From contig JAIUNK010000006.1 in assembly GCA_020161845.1 (NCBI GenBank), positions 102,146 to 166,145 of the forward strand: DNA of 64,000 nt, read 5' to 3'. Numbering within the stretch: position 1 is the stretch's first letter; every line of letters begins with the position of its first letter. Positions 43,816-53,867 of this stretch are shown piece by piece. The translations under genes were made by a program, and so were the position numbers. The DNA comes from Actinomycetota bacterium (GTDB lineage Bacteria; Actinomycetota; Actinomycetes; Actinomycetales; Dermatophilaceae). A model generated the notes under the pieces. It saw nothing but the letters and a program-made list of their open reading frames with translations. It searched no databases and was not told where the DNA came from.

Positions 43816-45050
43816 CAGGCGCGGGCGTGGGTGGGGCGTTCGTGGACTTGCATCGCCGCGGGGACATAGACGCAGGTCGGGTCGGAGCCGAGGATGTCGC
43901 CGGTCACGGCGTACGTGTGCGATCGCGAGCCGCCGCACACCTCGTTGTACTCACACACCCCGCACTTGCCGTGGTAGTTCTCGGGGTGCCGCAGCGCCAC
44001 CAGCAGCGGGTTCGTCCGGTAGATCTCCCGGAACGGCGTCTCCTTGACGTTGCCGCAGTGTTCCGGGAAGAAGCCGCTCGGGTAGACGCCGCCAACGTGG
44101 GAGACGAACGCGAAACCCCGGCCGGAGTTGACGTCGATGGGTGGGCGCGGCGTACGCCGTACGAGGTCAGGGTCGTCGAGCAGGTCGGCCACCGCGGCGC
44201 GGAGCCGGTGGTACAGCGCACCATGCTCCACCGGCGGCAGCTCGGCGCCGTCGGCGACGGCCGCGGCGCGCCGGGCCCGTTGGATCGCCACGCGTCGGTA
44301 GTGCGGCGCCTCCGTGGTCTTGGTGGCCACCAGGTCGGAGACGTCGTGCAGCCAGTGCAGGACGTCCTCGACCTCGGCGGCGGACAGCGCCTGCAACGCG
44401 CTGCCGCGACCCGTAGGCACCAGGAAGAAGACGCTCCACAGGGACGCGCCCAAGGACATCACCAGGCGCAGCAGGTCGGGCAGCTCGTCGACCGTGTCCT
44501 GGGTCACCGTGGAGTTGATCTGGAGCCGGTAGCCCAACTCCCGACACCACCCGGCCGCCCGGACCGTCGAGGCAAAGACCCCGTCGACGCCCCGGAACCC
44601 GTCGTGCACGGGCGCGCTGGCCGCGTCGAGGGACAGGGAGATGGCGTGCACGCCGCAGTCCCGGAACACCGCCAGCGACTCCCGGGTCATCTTCGGGGTG
44701 ACCGACGGGGACAGCGCCATGTGCAGGCCCAGGCCGGCGCCGTAGCGCACCAGATCGGGCAGGTCCGGCCGTTCGAAGGGGTCTCCGCCGGTCAGGACGA
44801 TGATGGGGTAGGGTCGCCCGAACCCCGCGATCTCGTCCAGCAGCTGCTTGCCCTGTTCGGTGCTCAGCTGCTCGGGGTGCGCCACCTTCTGGGCGTCCGC
44901 CCGGCAGTGCTTGCAGACCAGCTGGCAGGCCCGGGTGGTCTCCCAGATCACGATCATGGGCCGGTCGCCGGCGTCGTGGTGCAGGTGGCGTACGGCCCGG
45001 TCCTCGTTGGGGTGCGCTGCGCTCGGATGCCCCGGGAGCTGGGAGGTCAT
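43815..45050 (-). CDS. Radical SAM/SPASM protein, TIGR04053-like
   Basis: A 411-residue radical SAM enzyme. The [4Fe-4S]/SAM motif is ACQLVCKHCRADAQ (CxxxCxxC, about residue 43), LTGGDPFERPDLPDLV follows, and the SPASM-type C-terminal cysteines are in YHGKCGVCEYNEVCGGSRSH and GSDPTCVYV. This matches the TIGR04053 group, related to AhbD-type heme-forming enzymes. It overlaps the HemG/HemY-type oxidase by 4 nt, so a role in tetrapyrrole chemistry is likely but not proven. Confidence 0.87.
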   Translation of the reverse strand: MTSQLPGHPSAAHPNEDRAVRHLHHDAGDRPMIVIWETTRACQLVCKHCRADAQKVAHPEQLSTEQGKQLLDEIAGFGRPYPIIVLTGGDPFERPDLPDLVRYGAGLGLHMALSPSVTPKMTRESLAVFRDCGVHAISLSLDAASAPVHDGFRGVDGVFASTVRAAGWCRELGYRLQINSTVTQDTVDELPDLLRLVMSLGASLWSVFFLVPTGRGSALQALSAAEVEDVLHWLHDVSDLVATKTTEAPHYRRVAIQRARRAAAVADGAELPPVEHGALYHRLRAAVADLLDDPDLVRRTPRPPIDVNSGRGFAFVSHVGGVYPSGFFPEHCGNVKETPFREIYRTNPLLVALRHPENYHGKCGVCEYNEVCGGSRSHTYAVTGDILGSDPTCVYVPAAMQVHERPTHARA

Positions 45051-46504
45051 GCGGTCATCTCCTTGGTGATCTGGCGTACGGCGTCTTCGGCGGAGGCGAT
45101 GCAGGCGCCCAGGCCGATGCCGTCGTACGCGGCGCCCGCGAGCGCGACGCCGGGAAGTGCTTGCTGGAGTTCGCGGCGCACGTACGCCGTACGGTCCACG
45201 TGTCCGACCGTGAGCTGGGGGAGCCCCTGTGGCCAGCGACGGACCTCTACAAGCGCGGGCGCCACGTCGAGGCCGGTGAATCGCCGCAGGTCGCGGCGCA
45301 GATGATCCACGAGCGCCTCGTCCGACATCCCGGCGACCGTGTCCTGCCCGTCACGGCCGGCGGACAGGCGCATCAGGAAGAGCTCCCCGTCCCGGTAGTG
45401 CGGCCACTTCGCCGTCAGGTTGGTCACGGCCTTGAGCAGGGTGCCGGTCGTCGAGGGGACGAGCAGGCCGTTGCCGGCCAGCGCGGGGATGCCGGCGACA
45501 GCCGCGCGGGGGAAACCGAGCAGGACGCTGACCGTGGAGGCGGTGCGGGTCGCCGCCAGCGTGTCCGCCGCCCGGGGCGCATGGGGCCGCAGCAGCGCGG
45601 CCGCCGCCCAGGCAGGCACCGCAAGAACGACGACGTCCCCGGTGATGTCACCGGCCGCGGTGCGCACGCGGTAACCCCCGCCCGGCGCGGCCGCCAGCCC
45701 GGTCGCGGCCGTGCCGGTCCGTACGTCGAGGGCGCCGGGCGGCAGGTCGGCCAGCAGCGCGGTGAGGAAGGTGGCCAGGCCGCCGGGCCAGGACAGGAAG
45801 TCCATCGTGGGCCGGGCCGCGGCACGGCGTACCCGACCGCGCGCCCGCGCCGGCACGTCGCGCAGCCGCAACGGCATCAGCGAGCGGCCCTGCGCGGCGG
45901 CCGCCACCAGGGTCGGGGTGGTGGCGCGCAGGCTCAGCCGCCGCACGTCCCCCGAGTGCAGCCCACCCAGGAGCGGGTCCACGAACCGGTCCACGACTTG
46001 CCGCCCGAACCGGCCGGCCACGAAGTCGCCGACCGCGATGTCGTGACCCGGCCCCAGCGGCACCGGCCGCCGGACCCGCGCCGCCGCCGGCTCCAGGCCC
46101 GCCCGCAGCAACCCCGGCAGGCTCATCACGCCGCTGGCCAACACCGGCCGCAGCCGCGTCGGCCCCGCCGGTCCGACGCCCGCGGGCAGTCGCCGTCGGC
46201 CGCGGGGGGTCCACAGGTAGCTCTCGCCTGTACGGGCAGTCACCATCGAGTCGCGCAGGCCCAGTTCGTCGATCAACGCGAGTGCCCGCGGCGCCATCGT
46301 GTGCATGGCCTCGGCGCCGAGATCCACGGCGTACGTCGTGCCGCCCGCGCCGCCGCACACCTCGACCGTGTGGATCTGCCCGCCGAGGCGGTCGTCGGCC
46401 TCCAGCAGGGTGATCGCATAACCCGCCTGAGCCAATCGGCGCGCCGCCACCAGCCCGGAGATCCCGCCGCCGATCACGACGGCCCGCCGTCCGGCGCCTG
46501 TCAT
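45047..46504 (-). CDS. hemG: Protoporphyrinogen/coproporphyrinogen oxidase (HemG/HemY type)
   Basis: A 485-residue FAD enzyme. The dinucleotide-binding motif is VVIGGGISGLVAARRLAQAG, followed by LLEADDRLGGQIHTVE; the later YRDGELFLMRLSAGRDGQD, and the C-terminal GVALAGAAYDGIGLGACIAS that closes the FAD domain, are typical of HemY/CgoX. In actinobacteria this enzyme oxidises coproporphyrinogen III to coproporphyrin III in the heme pathway. Co-translated with the radical SAM gene. Sequence alone does not separate copro- from protoporphyrinogen use. Confidence 0.9.
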   Translation of the reverse strand: MTGAGRRAVVIGGGISGLVAARRLAQAGYAITLLEADDRLGGQIHTVEVCGGAGGTTYAVDLGAEAMHTMAPRALALIDELGLRDSMVTARTGESYLWTPRGRRRLPAGVGPAGPTRLRPVLASGVMSLPGLLRAGLEPAAARVRRPVPLGPGHDIAVGDFVAGRFGRQVVDRFVDPLLGGLHSGDVRRLSLRATTPTLVAAAAQGRSLMPLRLRDVPARARGRVRRAAARPTMDFLSWPGGLATFLTALLADLPPGALDVRTGTAATGLAAAPGGGYRVRTAAGDITGDVVVLAVPAWAAAALLRPHAPRAADTLAATRTASTVSVLLGFPRAAVAGIPALAGNGLLVPSTTGTLLKAVTNLTAKWPHYRDGELFLMRLSAGRDGQDTVAGMSDEALVDHLRRDLRRFTGLDVAPALVEVRRWPQGLPQLTVGHVDRTAYVRRELQQALPGVALAGAAYDGIGLGACIASAEDAVRQITKEMTA

Positions 46505-46754
46505 GGATCCCGCCTCCTCGTACCCACCGCGACCCTGCTCGGCCGTGAGCCGCCGGGCGGTCGCGCCCCACTCTACCGACCCGTCAACAACCTGCCGTCC
46601 GGACCGCGCAGGTCACCGGCCCGCCGACGGGCTCGGTCAGCGCTGCTGTCGGCTCGTTGCGCGCGGTGCGCCCGGTCGGATGAGCCGAGCCGCGACCTCG
46701 CCCGAGACCGCCCCCGTCCAGCGAACATGCAGGCAACTCCCGGATCATGGTGGG

Positions 46755-47699
46755 ATGACCGACGTCGTACCCTCCGCCGCGCCGCTCGCCGACAGCGGCG
46801 ACCCACGCCGCGGCCCTGTGCTGCGGGTTGGCCTGACCCTGACGCTGCTGGCGGCGGCGACGATCGTGGCGCTGGTGGTGCTGCTGGTGGACACGGCCCG
46901 AGGCCAGCGCCTCGACGAGATCGTGCTGCAGGCCATGTACACCAACCCGCGCACCGACCGCGTCCTGCTCCGCGGACTCGACCTGGTCAGCGAGGGTGCG
47001 GTCGCGCTCGCCATCGTCGCGGTGCTGGTCATCGGCGCGATGCGGCGTCGCCTTGATCTCGGGGCCGCTGCGGCGTTCGTCATCGTCGTCGCCACGGTGG
47101 GCACGCAGGTGTTGAAGTACGCCGTGATCGAGCGCCCGGACCTCGGCGGCGCGACGGAGAACACCCTGCCCAGCGGTCACGTCACCGTCATCACCTCGAT
47201 CCTGGTCGGGCTGGTGATCGCGTTACCCGCCCGATGGCGCCCGCTGCTGGTGCCGGCCGTGGCGTTCCTGGCGACCTGCGGCGGCGTGGGGACGATCGTG
47301 CTGAACTGGCATCGCCCGAGCGACGTGATCGCGGCGTACGCCGTGGTCCTGGCCGCGACCGGCCTCGCCGTGGCCGGACTCGCGGCGGCGGGTCGGCTGC
47401 GCCCGCGGCCGGCGGGCGGGACGGGCCGGCTGATGGGGTACGCCGTGGGCAGCGCTCTCGCCGTCTCGGTCGTGGGGGTACTGATCCTGCTGGCGGGGGT
47501 GGCGCCGACCTACAGCCGGCGCGACATGCTCATCGCGGCCTGCGCGTTGGTCGCGGTCGCGCTGGCGTGTGCGGTCGCGATCGCTGCGGCGTCGTACGCG
47601 ATCGATCTTCTCGGCGACAGCGACCCTGACCGCGGCACGGGCGCAGGCCCCGACGGCAAGAGTGACCGCTCACCGCACCTTCCCCATACCGTGGTATGA
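46755..47699 (+). CDS. PAP2-family membrane phosphatase
   Basis: A 314-residue polytopic protein with the three PAP2 motifs: KYAVIERPDLGG (KxxxxxxRP), LPSGHVTVI (PSGH) and NWHRPSDVIAAY (the SRxxxxxH..D-like block with the His and Asp kept). At least seven membrane segments are visible. Lipid phosphatases of this type act on undecaprenyl-pyrophosphate or phosphatidate. The start ATG is inferred from the beginning of conserved hydrophobic sequence. The 250-bp gap to hemG is without clear signals. Confidence 0.87.
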   Translation: MTDVVPSAAPLADSGDPRRGPVLRVGLTLTLLAAATIVALVVLLVDTARGQRLDEIVLQAMYTNPRTDRVLLRGLDLVSEGAVALAIVAVLVIGAMRRRLDLGAAAAFVIVVATVGTQVLKYAVIERPDLGGATENTLPSGHVTVITSILVGLVIALPARWRPLLVPAVAFLATCGGVGTIVLNWHRPSDVIAAYAVVLAATGLAVAGLAAAGRLRPRPAGGTGRLMGYAVGSALAVSVVGVLILLAGVAPTYSRRDMLIAACALVAVALACAVAIAAASYAIDLLGDSDPDRGTGAGPDGKSDRSPHLPHTVV

Positions 47700-47706
47700 G
47701 GGAACC

Positions 47707-47726
47707 CGCGGTGAACGGTCACCGCG
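47707..47726 (+). terminator. Short hairpin after PAP2 gene
   Basis: CGCGGTGA pairs with TCACCGCG across the loop ACGG, eight bases after the stop. Likely terminator or processing site. Confidence 0.45.
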
Positions 47727-47758
47727 TGGGTGAGCGCGGCGGGTGACCGGCCCGTGGA

Positions 47759-47764
47759 TAGGGT
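47759..47764 (+). promoter_or_regulatory. -10 box of murT-gatD (leaderless)
   Basis: TAGGGT, six bases, GTG at 47771. Confidence 0.65.
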
Positions 47765-47770
47765 GAGCCT

Positions 47771-49120
47771 GTGCTGAGGACCCTCACGGCCGTCGCAGCC
47801 GGCAAGGCTGCCAGGGTCGCCGCCCGGTGGCGCGGCGGTGGCTCTGCGTTCCCCGGGTTGGTGGCCGAGAAGATCGACCCGGCGTTCCTGGCGACGGCGC
47901 TGTCGGACATCCCCGGCGGGATCGTCGTCGTGAGCGGCACCAACGGCAAGACCACCACCACGAAGATGCTCGCCGAGGTGTTGCGGGCCCACGGGCGGCG
48001 GGTGTTCAGCAATCCCACCGGCAGCAATTTCACGCGCGGGGTGATCTCCGCCCTGCTCGGTGAGGTCGGTCCGACCGGCCGGGTCCGCGCCGACGTCGCC
48101 GTCCTGGAACTCGACGAAGCCCATTCGATCCCGTTCGCCCGCGCGGTGCCGCCCACTCACGTGCTGCTTCTCAATGTGGCCCGCGACCAGCTGGACCGGT
48201 TCGCCGAGATCGACCACACCGCGGCGCTGCTGGGCCGCCTCGCCGGCACCGCCACGCAGGGTCTCGTCCTGAACCGGGACGACGCGTTCATCGCGAGGAT
48301 CGGCCCGGCCGTGGCCCCGGACGCTCGCGACATGGGCGGGGCCACGACCCGCGCCGGCCTAGCCGCCCCGGAGATTCGGCACTTCGGCGTCCACCCCAGC
48401 ATCGCCGACCGCCTCCCCGAGCTGCTCGAGACCGACCTGCGCGGCGACGCGACGATCCCGACACCGCAGCTGGGGGCCACCGACGGGCTGCTGCGGCCCA
48501 TCGACGACCGCGTGTTCGAGGTGGTCTTCGCCGACGGCCGCACGGTGGGCCCCCTCGAGCTGCGGCAGCGGGGGCTCGCCGCGATGATCAATGCGACCGC
48601 GGCGGTCACGACCGCTCGGCTGCTGCTCGGCCCCGACTTCGACGCGGCGAGCACGGAACGCGCACTGCGCGCCGTCGCCCCGCCGTTCGGGCGCGGTGAG
48701 GTCATCGACGTGGACGGCCAGCCGCTGGAGCTGGTCCTGGTCAAGAACCCGGCCGGTTTCACGGTGGCCCTCGGCACGTACGACGCGTCCCCGGTCGCCA
48801 CGATGATCGCCATCAACGACGACTACGCCGATGGCCGGGACGTGTCCTGGCTGTACGACGTGTCGTTCGCCTCCTTGTCGACCCGCGGGGTGGCGCTGAC
48901 CAGTGGGGTCCGGGCCTACGACATGGCCCTGCGGTTGCACTACGACGACATCGCGACCGAGCTGGTCGAACCCGACCTGGAGCGGGCGCTCGGCGCCTTC
49001 CTCGCGGCGACCCCGGCCGAACCGAAGCGAATCTTCTGCACCTATACGGCGATGCTCGCGCTGCGCAAGCTGCTGGCGGCGCGGTACGACCTCGCCGCGA
49101 TGGGGGAGGAGGCGTCGTGA
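47771..49120 (+). CDS. murT: Lipid II isoglutaminyl synthase, ATP-binding subunit MurT
   Basis: A 449-residue Mur-ligase-like protein. The ATP site is VVVSGTNGKTTTTKMLAEVL, then NPTGSNFTRGVISAL, LELDEAHS and the C-terminal MIAINDDYADGRDVSWLYDVSF, the MurT-specific block with its catalytic Asp. With GatD it amidates D-Glu of lipid II to D-isoglutamine. The Cys4 zinc-ribbon insertion described for staphylococcal and streptococcal MurT is missing: only one Cys (IFCTYTA) is present. Co-translated with gatD by a 4-nt overlap. Confidence 0.93.
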   Translation: MLRTLTAVAAGKAARVAARWRGGGSAFPGLVAEKIDPAFLATALSDIPGGIVVVSGTNGKTTTTKMLAEVLRAHGRRVFSNPTGSNFTRGVISALLGEVGPTGRVRADVAVLELDEAHSIPFARAVPPTHVLLLNVARDQLDRFAEIDHTAALLGRLAGTATQGLVLNRDDAFIARIGPAVAPDARDMGGATTRAGLAAPEIRHFGVHPSIADRLPELLETDLRGDATIPTPQLGATDGLLRPIDDRVFEVVFADGRTVGPLELRQRGLAAMINATAAVTTARLLLGPDFDAASTERALRAVAPPFGRGEVIDVDGQPLELVLVKNPAGFTVALGTYDASPVATMIAINDDYADGRDVSWLYDVSFASLSTRGVALTSGVRAYDMALRLHYDDIATELVEPDLERALGAFLAATPAEPKRIFCTYTAMLALRKLLAARYDLAAMGEEAS

Positions 49121-49890
49121 CCACGAAGGGCACCATCGTTCTCGTGCACATCTACCCGCGCGAGATGAGCATCTACGGCGACCTCGGCAACACCCGGGTG
49201 ATGCAACAGCGGCTGACCTGGCACGGTTATACCTGCGACCTGCGCCGCCACCACCCCGGCGAGGAGTTCCCCCGCGACGCCCACCTGGTGCTCGGCGGCG
49301 GCGGGCAGGACTCGGGTCAGGCCCACGTCGAGGCCGACCTGGACCGCAACGCCGACACCCTGCGCGGGCTTGCGGCCGATGGCTGCCCGATGGTGATGGT
49401 CTGCGGGATGTACCAGCTGTTCGGCAACGCATTCATCACGGTCGACGGCCGCCGCCTGCCCGGGCTCGGCATCCTCGATGTCACCACGACGGGCGGGGCG
49501 GACCGGATGATCGGCCCGGTCGTGCTCGACACGGCGTACGGGTCTGTCGTCGGATATGAAAACCATTCGGGCCGTACGACGCTCGGTGCCGGCCAGGCAC
49601 CCTTCGGGCGAGTCCTGCACGGGCACGGCAACAACCCCGACGACCGTCTGGAAGGCGCGGTGACGAACCGGGTCGTCGGCACCTATCTACACGGTCCGAT
49701 CCTGCCGGCCAATCCGGCCTTCGCCGATGGGCTGATCAAGGACGCCGTCGAACGCGCGCTCGGTCGAGTGTTCGAACCGGAACCGATGGACGATTCGCTG
49801 GCTGACCAGGCCCGCAACCGCCAGATCGCCCGGCTACTCGCGGGCCGGGAGCGCCGCGATCGCGCCAGCGGGCAGGCCCGCGGCACCTGA
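49117..49890 (+). CDS. gatD: Lipid II isoglutaminyl synthase, glutaminase subunit GatD
   Basis: A 257-residue class I glutamine amidotransferase-like protein, the ammonia-supplying partner of MurT. Key blocks are IYPREMSIYGDLGN, VLGGGGQDSGQ, the nucleophile Cys in VMVCGMYQLFG (about residue 94) and the catalytic His in VGTYLHGPILPANP, with GYENHSGRT between them. It begins at a GTG overlapping the murT stop. The tail of about 20 residues is hydrophilic and variable. Confidence 0.95.
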   Translation: MTTKGTIVLVHIYPREMSIYGDLGNTRVMQQRLTWHGYTCDLRRHHPGEEFPRDAHLVLGGGGQDSGQAHVEADLDRNADTLRGLAADGCPMVMVCGMYQLFGNAFITVDGRRLPGLGILDVTTTGGADRMIGPVVLDTAYGSVVGYENHSGRTTLGAGQAPFGRVLHGHGNNPDDRLEGAVTNRVVGTYLHGPILPANPAFADGLIKDAVERALGRVFEPEPMDDSLADQARNRQIARLLAGRERRDRASGQARGT

Positions 49891-50091
49891 GCGCCAGGCT
49901 CGTCCGGCGCCTCGCCGTCCACAGGCGCCGCACCCCGCCGGAGGGCCACCGCCAGCGGCCTTGCGCAAGAGGTCCTTGGCCAATTCACTTTCAACTCGGC
50001 GTGTTACGTCGATGGGGGGGTGAAAAGCAGGCTGCGCGAGGCTCAGTCCCGGGCCACATCCAGCGGCCGCGTCACAGGAAAGGGTCGAATC

Positions 50092-51720
50092 GTGGCTCTC
50101 ACGGCATCCCGGCAGAACTCCGCGCGAGCGCTTGGCCTGCGCGCCAAGATACTCATGGTCGGAGGGATCGGGCTCGCCGGTGCGCTGGCGCTGGGCGGGG
50201 TCAACATGTGGTCCCAGACGCAGTTGAGCGCCGCCAGCGCCGAGATCGAGGCCGCGGCCGGCGCCGAGCAGGCCGCGCTCATGGTGGGCAGCACGATGAA
50301 CATCTACAACGGTGCCCAGACCGAATACGTGCTGGCCGTCAACGTGGACGGCCAGAAGGCGATCGACCCCAGCAATGCGCACCGCAAGTCCTTCCTGGAC
50401 GCGGGCGCGGCGCTGAAGAAGCAGCTGGCCGACTTCCCCACCCTCAAGACCGACGCCGGCAAGGCTGCGCTGGCCAAGGTGAAGACGGAGTTGGACGCCT
50501 TCAACGCCCTGGACGAGAAGATCGTGGCGATGCTGGCCTCGAATGATGCCGCCCAGCGGGCCCAGGCGCAGAACATCACCGTCGGCGAAGCGGTTGCCGT
50601 CTCGAATCGAGTCGGAGATGCGATCACCGCCCTGGTCAAGACGACCGAGGCCCGGATCAACGCGGCCGCGGATAGCCAGGACGCGACGGCGCGCAACGCC
50701 AACGTCATCGTCATCGTCACGCTGCTCGCGGTGATCGCCGCGGTCGCAGCGGTCAGCCTGCTGATCAGCAAGGCTATCCTGCGCGCCGTCACCGACGTGC
50801 GGACGAGCATGGAGGCCATGGGCCGCGGCGACCTCACCGTCGGCTCGAATGTGACGACCAACGACGAGGTCGGCCAGATGGCCAAGGCCGCCGAGGCCAC
50901 CCGGCAGTCGATGCAGGACGTGCTCAGCCAGGTCGGCCAGGCCAGCTCCACCGTCGCCGCGGCCGCCGAGGAGCTGACCGCGGTGGCCACCCAGGTGGGC
51001 GCCACGTCCGCGAGCTCCACCGACCAGCTGAACGTGGTCAGCGGGTCGGCCGAAGAGGTCTCCCGCAACATCCAGACCGTTGCCGCCGGCACCGAGGAGA
51101 TGACCGCGAGCATCCGCGAGATCGCCAAGAATGCGACCGACGCGGCCGGCGTCGCCGCCCAGGCCGTGTCCGTGGCCACCGCGACCAACACCACCGTCGC
51201 CAAGCTGGGTGACTCCTCGGCCGAGATCGGCAACGTCATCAAGGTCATCACCAGCATCGCCGAGCAGACCAACCTGCTGGCCCTCAACGCCACGATCGAG
51301 GCGGCCCGGGCGGGCGAGGCCGGCAAGGGCTTCGCGGTGGTCGCCAACGAGGTCAAGGACCTCGCCCAGGAGACCTCTCGGGCCACCGAGGACATCGCGC
51401 GCCGGGTCGAGGCCATCCAGGTGGACACCGAGGCCGCGGTGGCCGCGATCAGCCAGATCAGCGGCATCATCGCGCAGATCAACGACACCCAGTCGACCAT
51501 CGCCTCCGCCGTCGAGGAACAGACCGCGACGACGAACGAGATGGGCCGCAATGTCACCGAGGCGGCGGGTGGGTCCCAGTCGATCGCTGCCAACGTGACC
51601 GAGGCCGCCCGCGGCGCCGCGGAGTCCACCGAGGCCGCCCGCAGCGCCGCCCAGGCGGCCGGTGAGCTGGCCCAGCGCGCCGCCGACCTGCAGACCCTCG
51701 TGGGGCGCTTTACCTACTGA
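50092..51720 (+). CDS. Methyl-accepting chemotaxis protein
   Basis: A 542-residue chemoreceptor. The first membrane span ([20 protein letters not shown]) starts near residue 22, a helical ligand-binding domain of about 150 residues follows, then the second span ([20 protein letters not shown]), a HAMP domain ([15 protein letters not shown]) and the signalling hairpin with [19 protein letters not shown]. The start is GTG 50092, with AGGAAAGGG upstream; a GTG at 50020 would add an unusual basic leader. No che or flagellar gene is in the window, so it is an orphan receptor here. Confidence 0.93.
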   Translation: MALTASRQNSARALGLRAKILMVGGIGLAGALALGGVNMWSQTQLSAASAEIEAAAGAEQAALMVGSTMNIYNGAQTEYVLAVNVDGQKAIDPSNAHRKSFLDAGAALKKQLADFPTLKTDAGKAALAKVKTELDAFNALDEKIVAMLASNDAAQRAQAQNITVGEAVAVSNRVGDAITALVKTTEARINAAADSQDATARNANVIVIVTLLAVIAAVAAVSLLISKAILRAVTDVRTSMEAMGRGDLTVGSNVTTNDEVGQMAKAAEATRQSMQDVLSQVGQASSTVAAAAEELTAVATQVGATSASSTDQLNVVSGSAEEVSRNIQTVAAGTEEMTASIREIAKNATDAAGVAAQAVSVATATNTTVAKLGDSSAEIGNVIKVITSIAEQTNLLALNATIEAARAGEAGKGFAVVANEVKDLAQETSRATEDIARRVEAIQVDTEAAVAAISQISGIIAQINDTQSTIASAVEEQTATTNEMGRNVTEAAGGSQSIAANVTEAARGAAESTEAARSAAQAAGELAQRAADLQTLVGRFTY

Positions 51721-51742
51721 GCGAGGCCACCCTCGAACCGTT

Positions 51743-51787
51743 CACGCCGACGGCCCCGCCCCCGCAGGGGGTGGGGCCGTCGGCGTG
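51743..51787. terminator. Bidirectional terminator between MCP and flippase genes
   Basis: A 21-bp stem with one G-T pair (51743-51763 and 51767-51787) around the loop GCA, rich in C and G, midway between convergent stops. It should serve both genes. Confidence 0.9.
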
Positions 51788-51800
51788 CGCGGGGAACCCG

Positions 51801-52961
51801 TCAGTGGAAGACCGGCAGGCCCTTCTCCGGCGCGTCGTCGGGACCGTCCGCCTGTCCGACGAAGAACCGCTGCCGCGTCGACCGCCACGCGACGAACGCG
51901 AGCATGCCGAGCGGGATCTCCAGGATGTGGCTGTAGATCGCGAACAACACCACCGCCGCCGCGGCCTGATTGCCGCCGGCCCCGAACGCCACCATCAGGC
52001 CCGCCGCCAGCTCCGTGACCCCGATCCCGCCCGGCGTCAACGGCACCATGGTCAGCATCCGGGACAGGGCGTAGCAGGCGAACGCCTGGGCCCACGGCAG
52101 GTCGATCCCGAACGCGAGCATGCACTCGCGGAACAGGAAGAAGTAGATCCCGAGGAAGCCCACGATCCCGAACGTCAGCGCCAGCCAGCCCGGCCGGACG
52201 ACGCCGATGACCCGAGCCCGCATGTCGAGCGCGATCGCCTCCACATCGACCTGGTCGTTCTTCTTCAGCAGTCGCAGCACCGGTCGCACAATCCGGTTGA
52301 GGACCTTGCCGATCGCGTGGGCGCTGCGGTCGGAGGCGAGGATGGCGACGGCCAGCCCCACCATGACGGCCGCTACCAGGACGGCGCCGCCGACGCCGAG
52401 GACGATCAGGTGCGGCAGGTCGGTGGTCCCGCTGGCGAACAACCAGAGCACCGCCACGATGGGCAGGATGGCGCGGACCAGCAGGTTCCAGATCGAGGTG
52501 ATGATCAGGGACGTCCCGATGTTGCGGTGGCTGAAGCCCCAGGACCGGAAGATCGCATATTGGGCCGCCACGCCGACCGCGCCGCCGCCGGGCATCGAGT
52601 TGGACACGCCGGAGCCGCACAGGTTCACGATGAGGGCGGGGGCGTGCTTGAGCCCCGGCAGGGAGGCCGACAGCGTGAACGTGTACGTGTAGAGCCCGGC
52701 CATCATGAACCCGAACAGCAGCAGCGCCTTGCCCCAGCCCAGCCGCCGCAGCTCCCAGCCGATCTGATGCCAGGAGGTGTGCGTGAGCCACGGCAGCACC
52801 CAACCGAGCAACACGACGGCAATGCCCAACCCGAGCACCACCTGCACGATCTTGGTGAGGAGGTCGCGGGCACTCCGCGGCGTGACGACCTCGGCGCCGG
52901 CGGTGGCCAGCTGGTCGGCGAGCGCGTCCGCGTCGGGCTGACTGGTCTTGTCGGTGGCCAC
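51801..52961 (-). CDS. Lysylphosphatidylglycerol-synthase-TM-like flippase family protein
   Basis: A 386-residue UPF0104/AglD-like membrane protein with about eight spans. Conserved pieces are NLCGSGVSNSMPGGGAVGVA and the C-terminal MVPLTPGGIGVTELAAGL, typical of LPG synthase TM (flippase) domains. The catalytic aminoacyl-transfer domain is absent, so it may flip or hold a lipid rather than modify it. The GTG start has GAGGGG five bases upstream. It lies 30 bases from the PIG-L deacetylase gene and is probably in the same operon. Confidence 0.87.
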   Translation of the reverse strand: MATDKTSQPDADALADQLATAGAEVVTPRSARDLLTKIVQVVLGLGIAVVLLGWVLPWLTHTSWHQIGWELRRLGWGKALLLFGFMMAGLYTYTFTLSASLPGLKHAPALIVNLCGSGVSNSMPGGGAVGVAAQYAIFRSWGFSHRNIGTSLIITSIWNLLVRAILPIVAVLWLFASGTTDLPHLIVLGVGGAVLVAAVMVGLAVAILASDRSAHAIGKVLNRIVRPVLRLLKKNDQVDVEAIALDMRARVIGVVRPGWLALTFGIVGFLGIYFFLFRECMLAFGIDLPWAQAFACYALSRMLTMVPLTPGGIGVTELAAGLMVAFGAGGNQAAAAVVLFAIYSHILEIPLGMLAFVAWRSTRQRFFVGQADGPDDAPEKGLPVFH

Positions 52962-52991
52962 GGGTCCCCTCGGTGTCGTGGTGCGCGCCGG

Positions 52992-53861
52992 TCAGCGGCC
53001 CGCGAAGACGTCTGTGATGAGGGTAGCCGCCTTTCGCGGCCCCACCGCAGCGCCCGGCGGGAGGCCGGTCGCGTCGACGTACCACTCCCGACCGAAGATC
53101 AGCCCGAACAACGGCGGCGGGATCCGCAGGAACGCCGCCAGGGTGCGGTCCGCGCCATCGTCGGCCGCGGCCTGCGAGGCGTGCGCCGCCATCGCCGCGC
53201 GCTTGGCCCCGGCGTACCGGCGGACGTCGATGCGGTGGGTGATCTCGCGCGCGGGGGAGAAGGCCCGCTGGAACAGGGTCGGATCGAAGTCCGGCGGGAA
53301 GCGGTAGACCTTGGCCAGCGCCGCGACCGCGCGCGCCAGCAGGTCCCGCGGGATCGTCGACTCCAACAGCACGGGGGTCTGCGCGAGCAGCGCGGCCTGC
53401 CGCACCACCTCGTGGACCCGCACGTGGTCGCGGTGCCCGTAGCCGCCGTTCGCGTCGTAACCGAGCACCACATCCGCCCGCTCGGCCCGCAGCAGGTCGG
53501 CGACCCGAGCGGCCGCCTCCGCGGGGTCGGCGCGTAGGAAACGCACCCGATCCGGTGGGTCGGGCGGCACGTCCCCGACCATGCCCGAGTCCGCGTAGCC
53601 GAGATGGACGACCCGCGCCGCGCCCAACGCCGCGGCGCTCGCCTCGAGCTCGGCCAACCGTCGCGCGCCCAGCGGCGGTACGCCGTCCGGGGTGGGCCCG
53701 GCGCCGCCGCGGTACGCCGTGGAGGTGAGCCCCTGATCGCCATCGGTCGCCACCGCCAACACCACGCGGTGCCCGGCCGCCGCGGCTTTGGCGAGCGTGC
53801 CGGCCTGCAGCAGGGCCTCGTCGTCGGGATGGGCGTTCACGGCGACGATCGTTGCGCTCAT
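52992..53861 (-). CDS. PIG-L family N-acetylglucosaminyl deacetylase-like protein
   Basis: A 289-residue PIG-L/LmbE-type zinc deacetylase. IVAVNAHPDDEALLQAGTLA gives the AHPDDE metal motif and YDANGGYGHRDHVRVHEVV the third ligand (HxxH-like). MshB of mycothiol synthesis and GPI-pathway enzymes belong to this family; the exact substrate is uncertain. The ATG at 53861 is chosen because CATGAT lies six bases upstream. It is divergent from a GT4 glycosyltransferase. Confidence 0.88.
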   Translation of the reverse strand: MSATIVAVNAHPDDEALLQAGTLAKAAAAGHRVVLAVATDGDQGLTSTAYRGGAGPTPDGVPPLGARRLAELEASAAALGAARVVHLGYADSGMVGDVPPDPPDRVRFLRADPAEAAARVADLLRAERADVVLGYDANGGYGHRDHVRVHEVVRQAALLAQTPVLLESTIPRDLLARAVAALAKVYRFPPDFDPTLFQRAFSPAREITHRIDVRRYAGAKRAAMAAHASQAAADDGADRTLAAFLRIPPPLFGLIFGREWYVDATGLPPGAAVGPRKAATLITDVFAGR

Positions 53862-53867
53862 GTCTCG

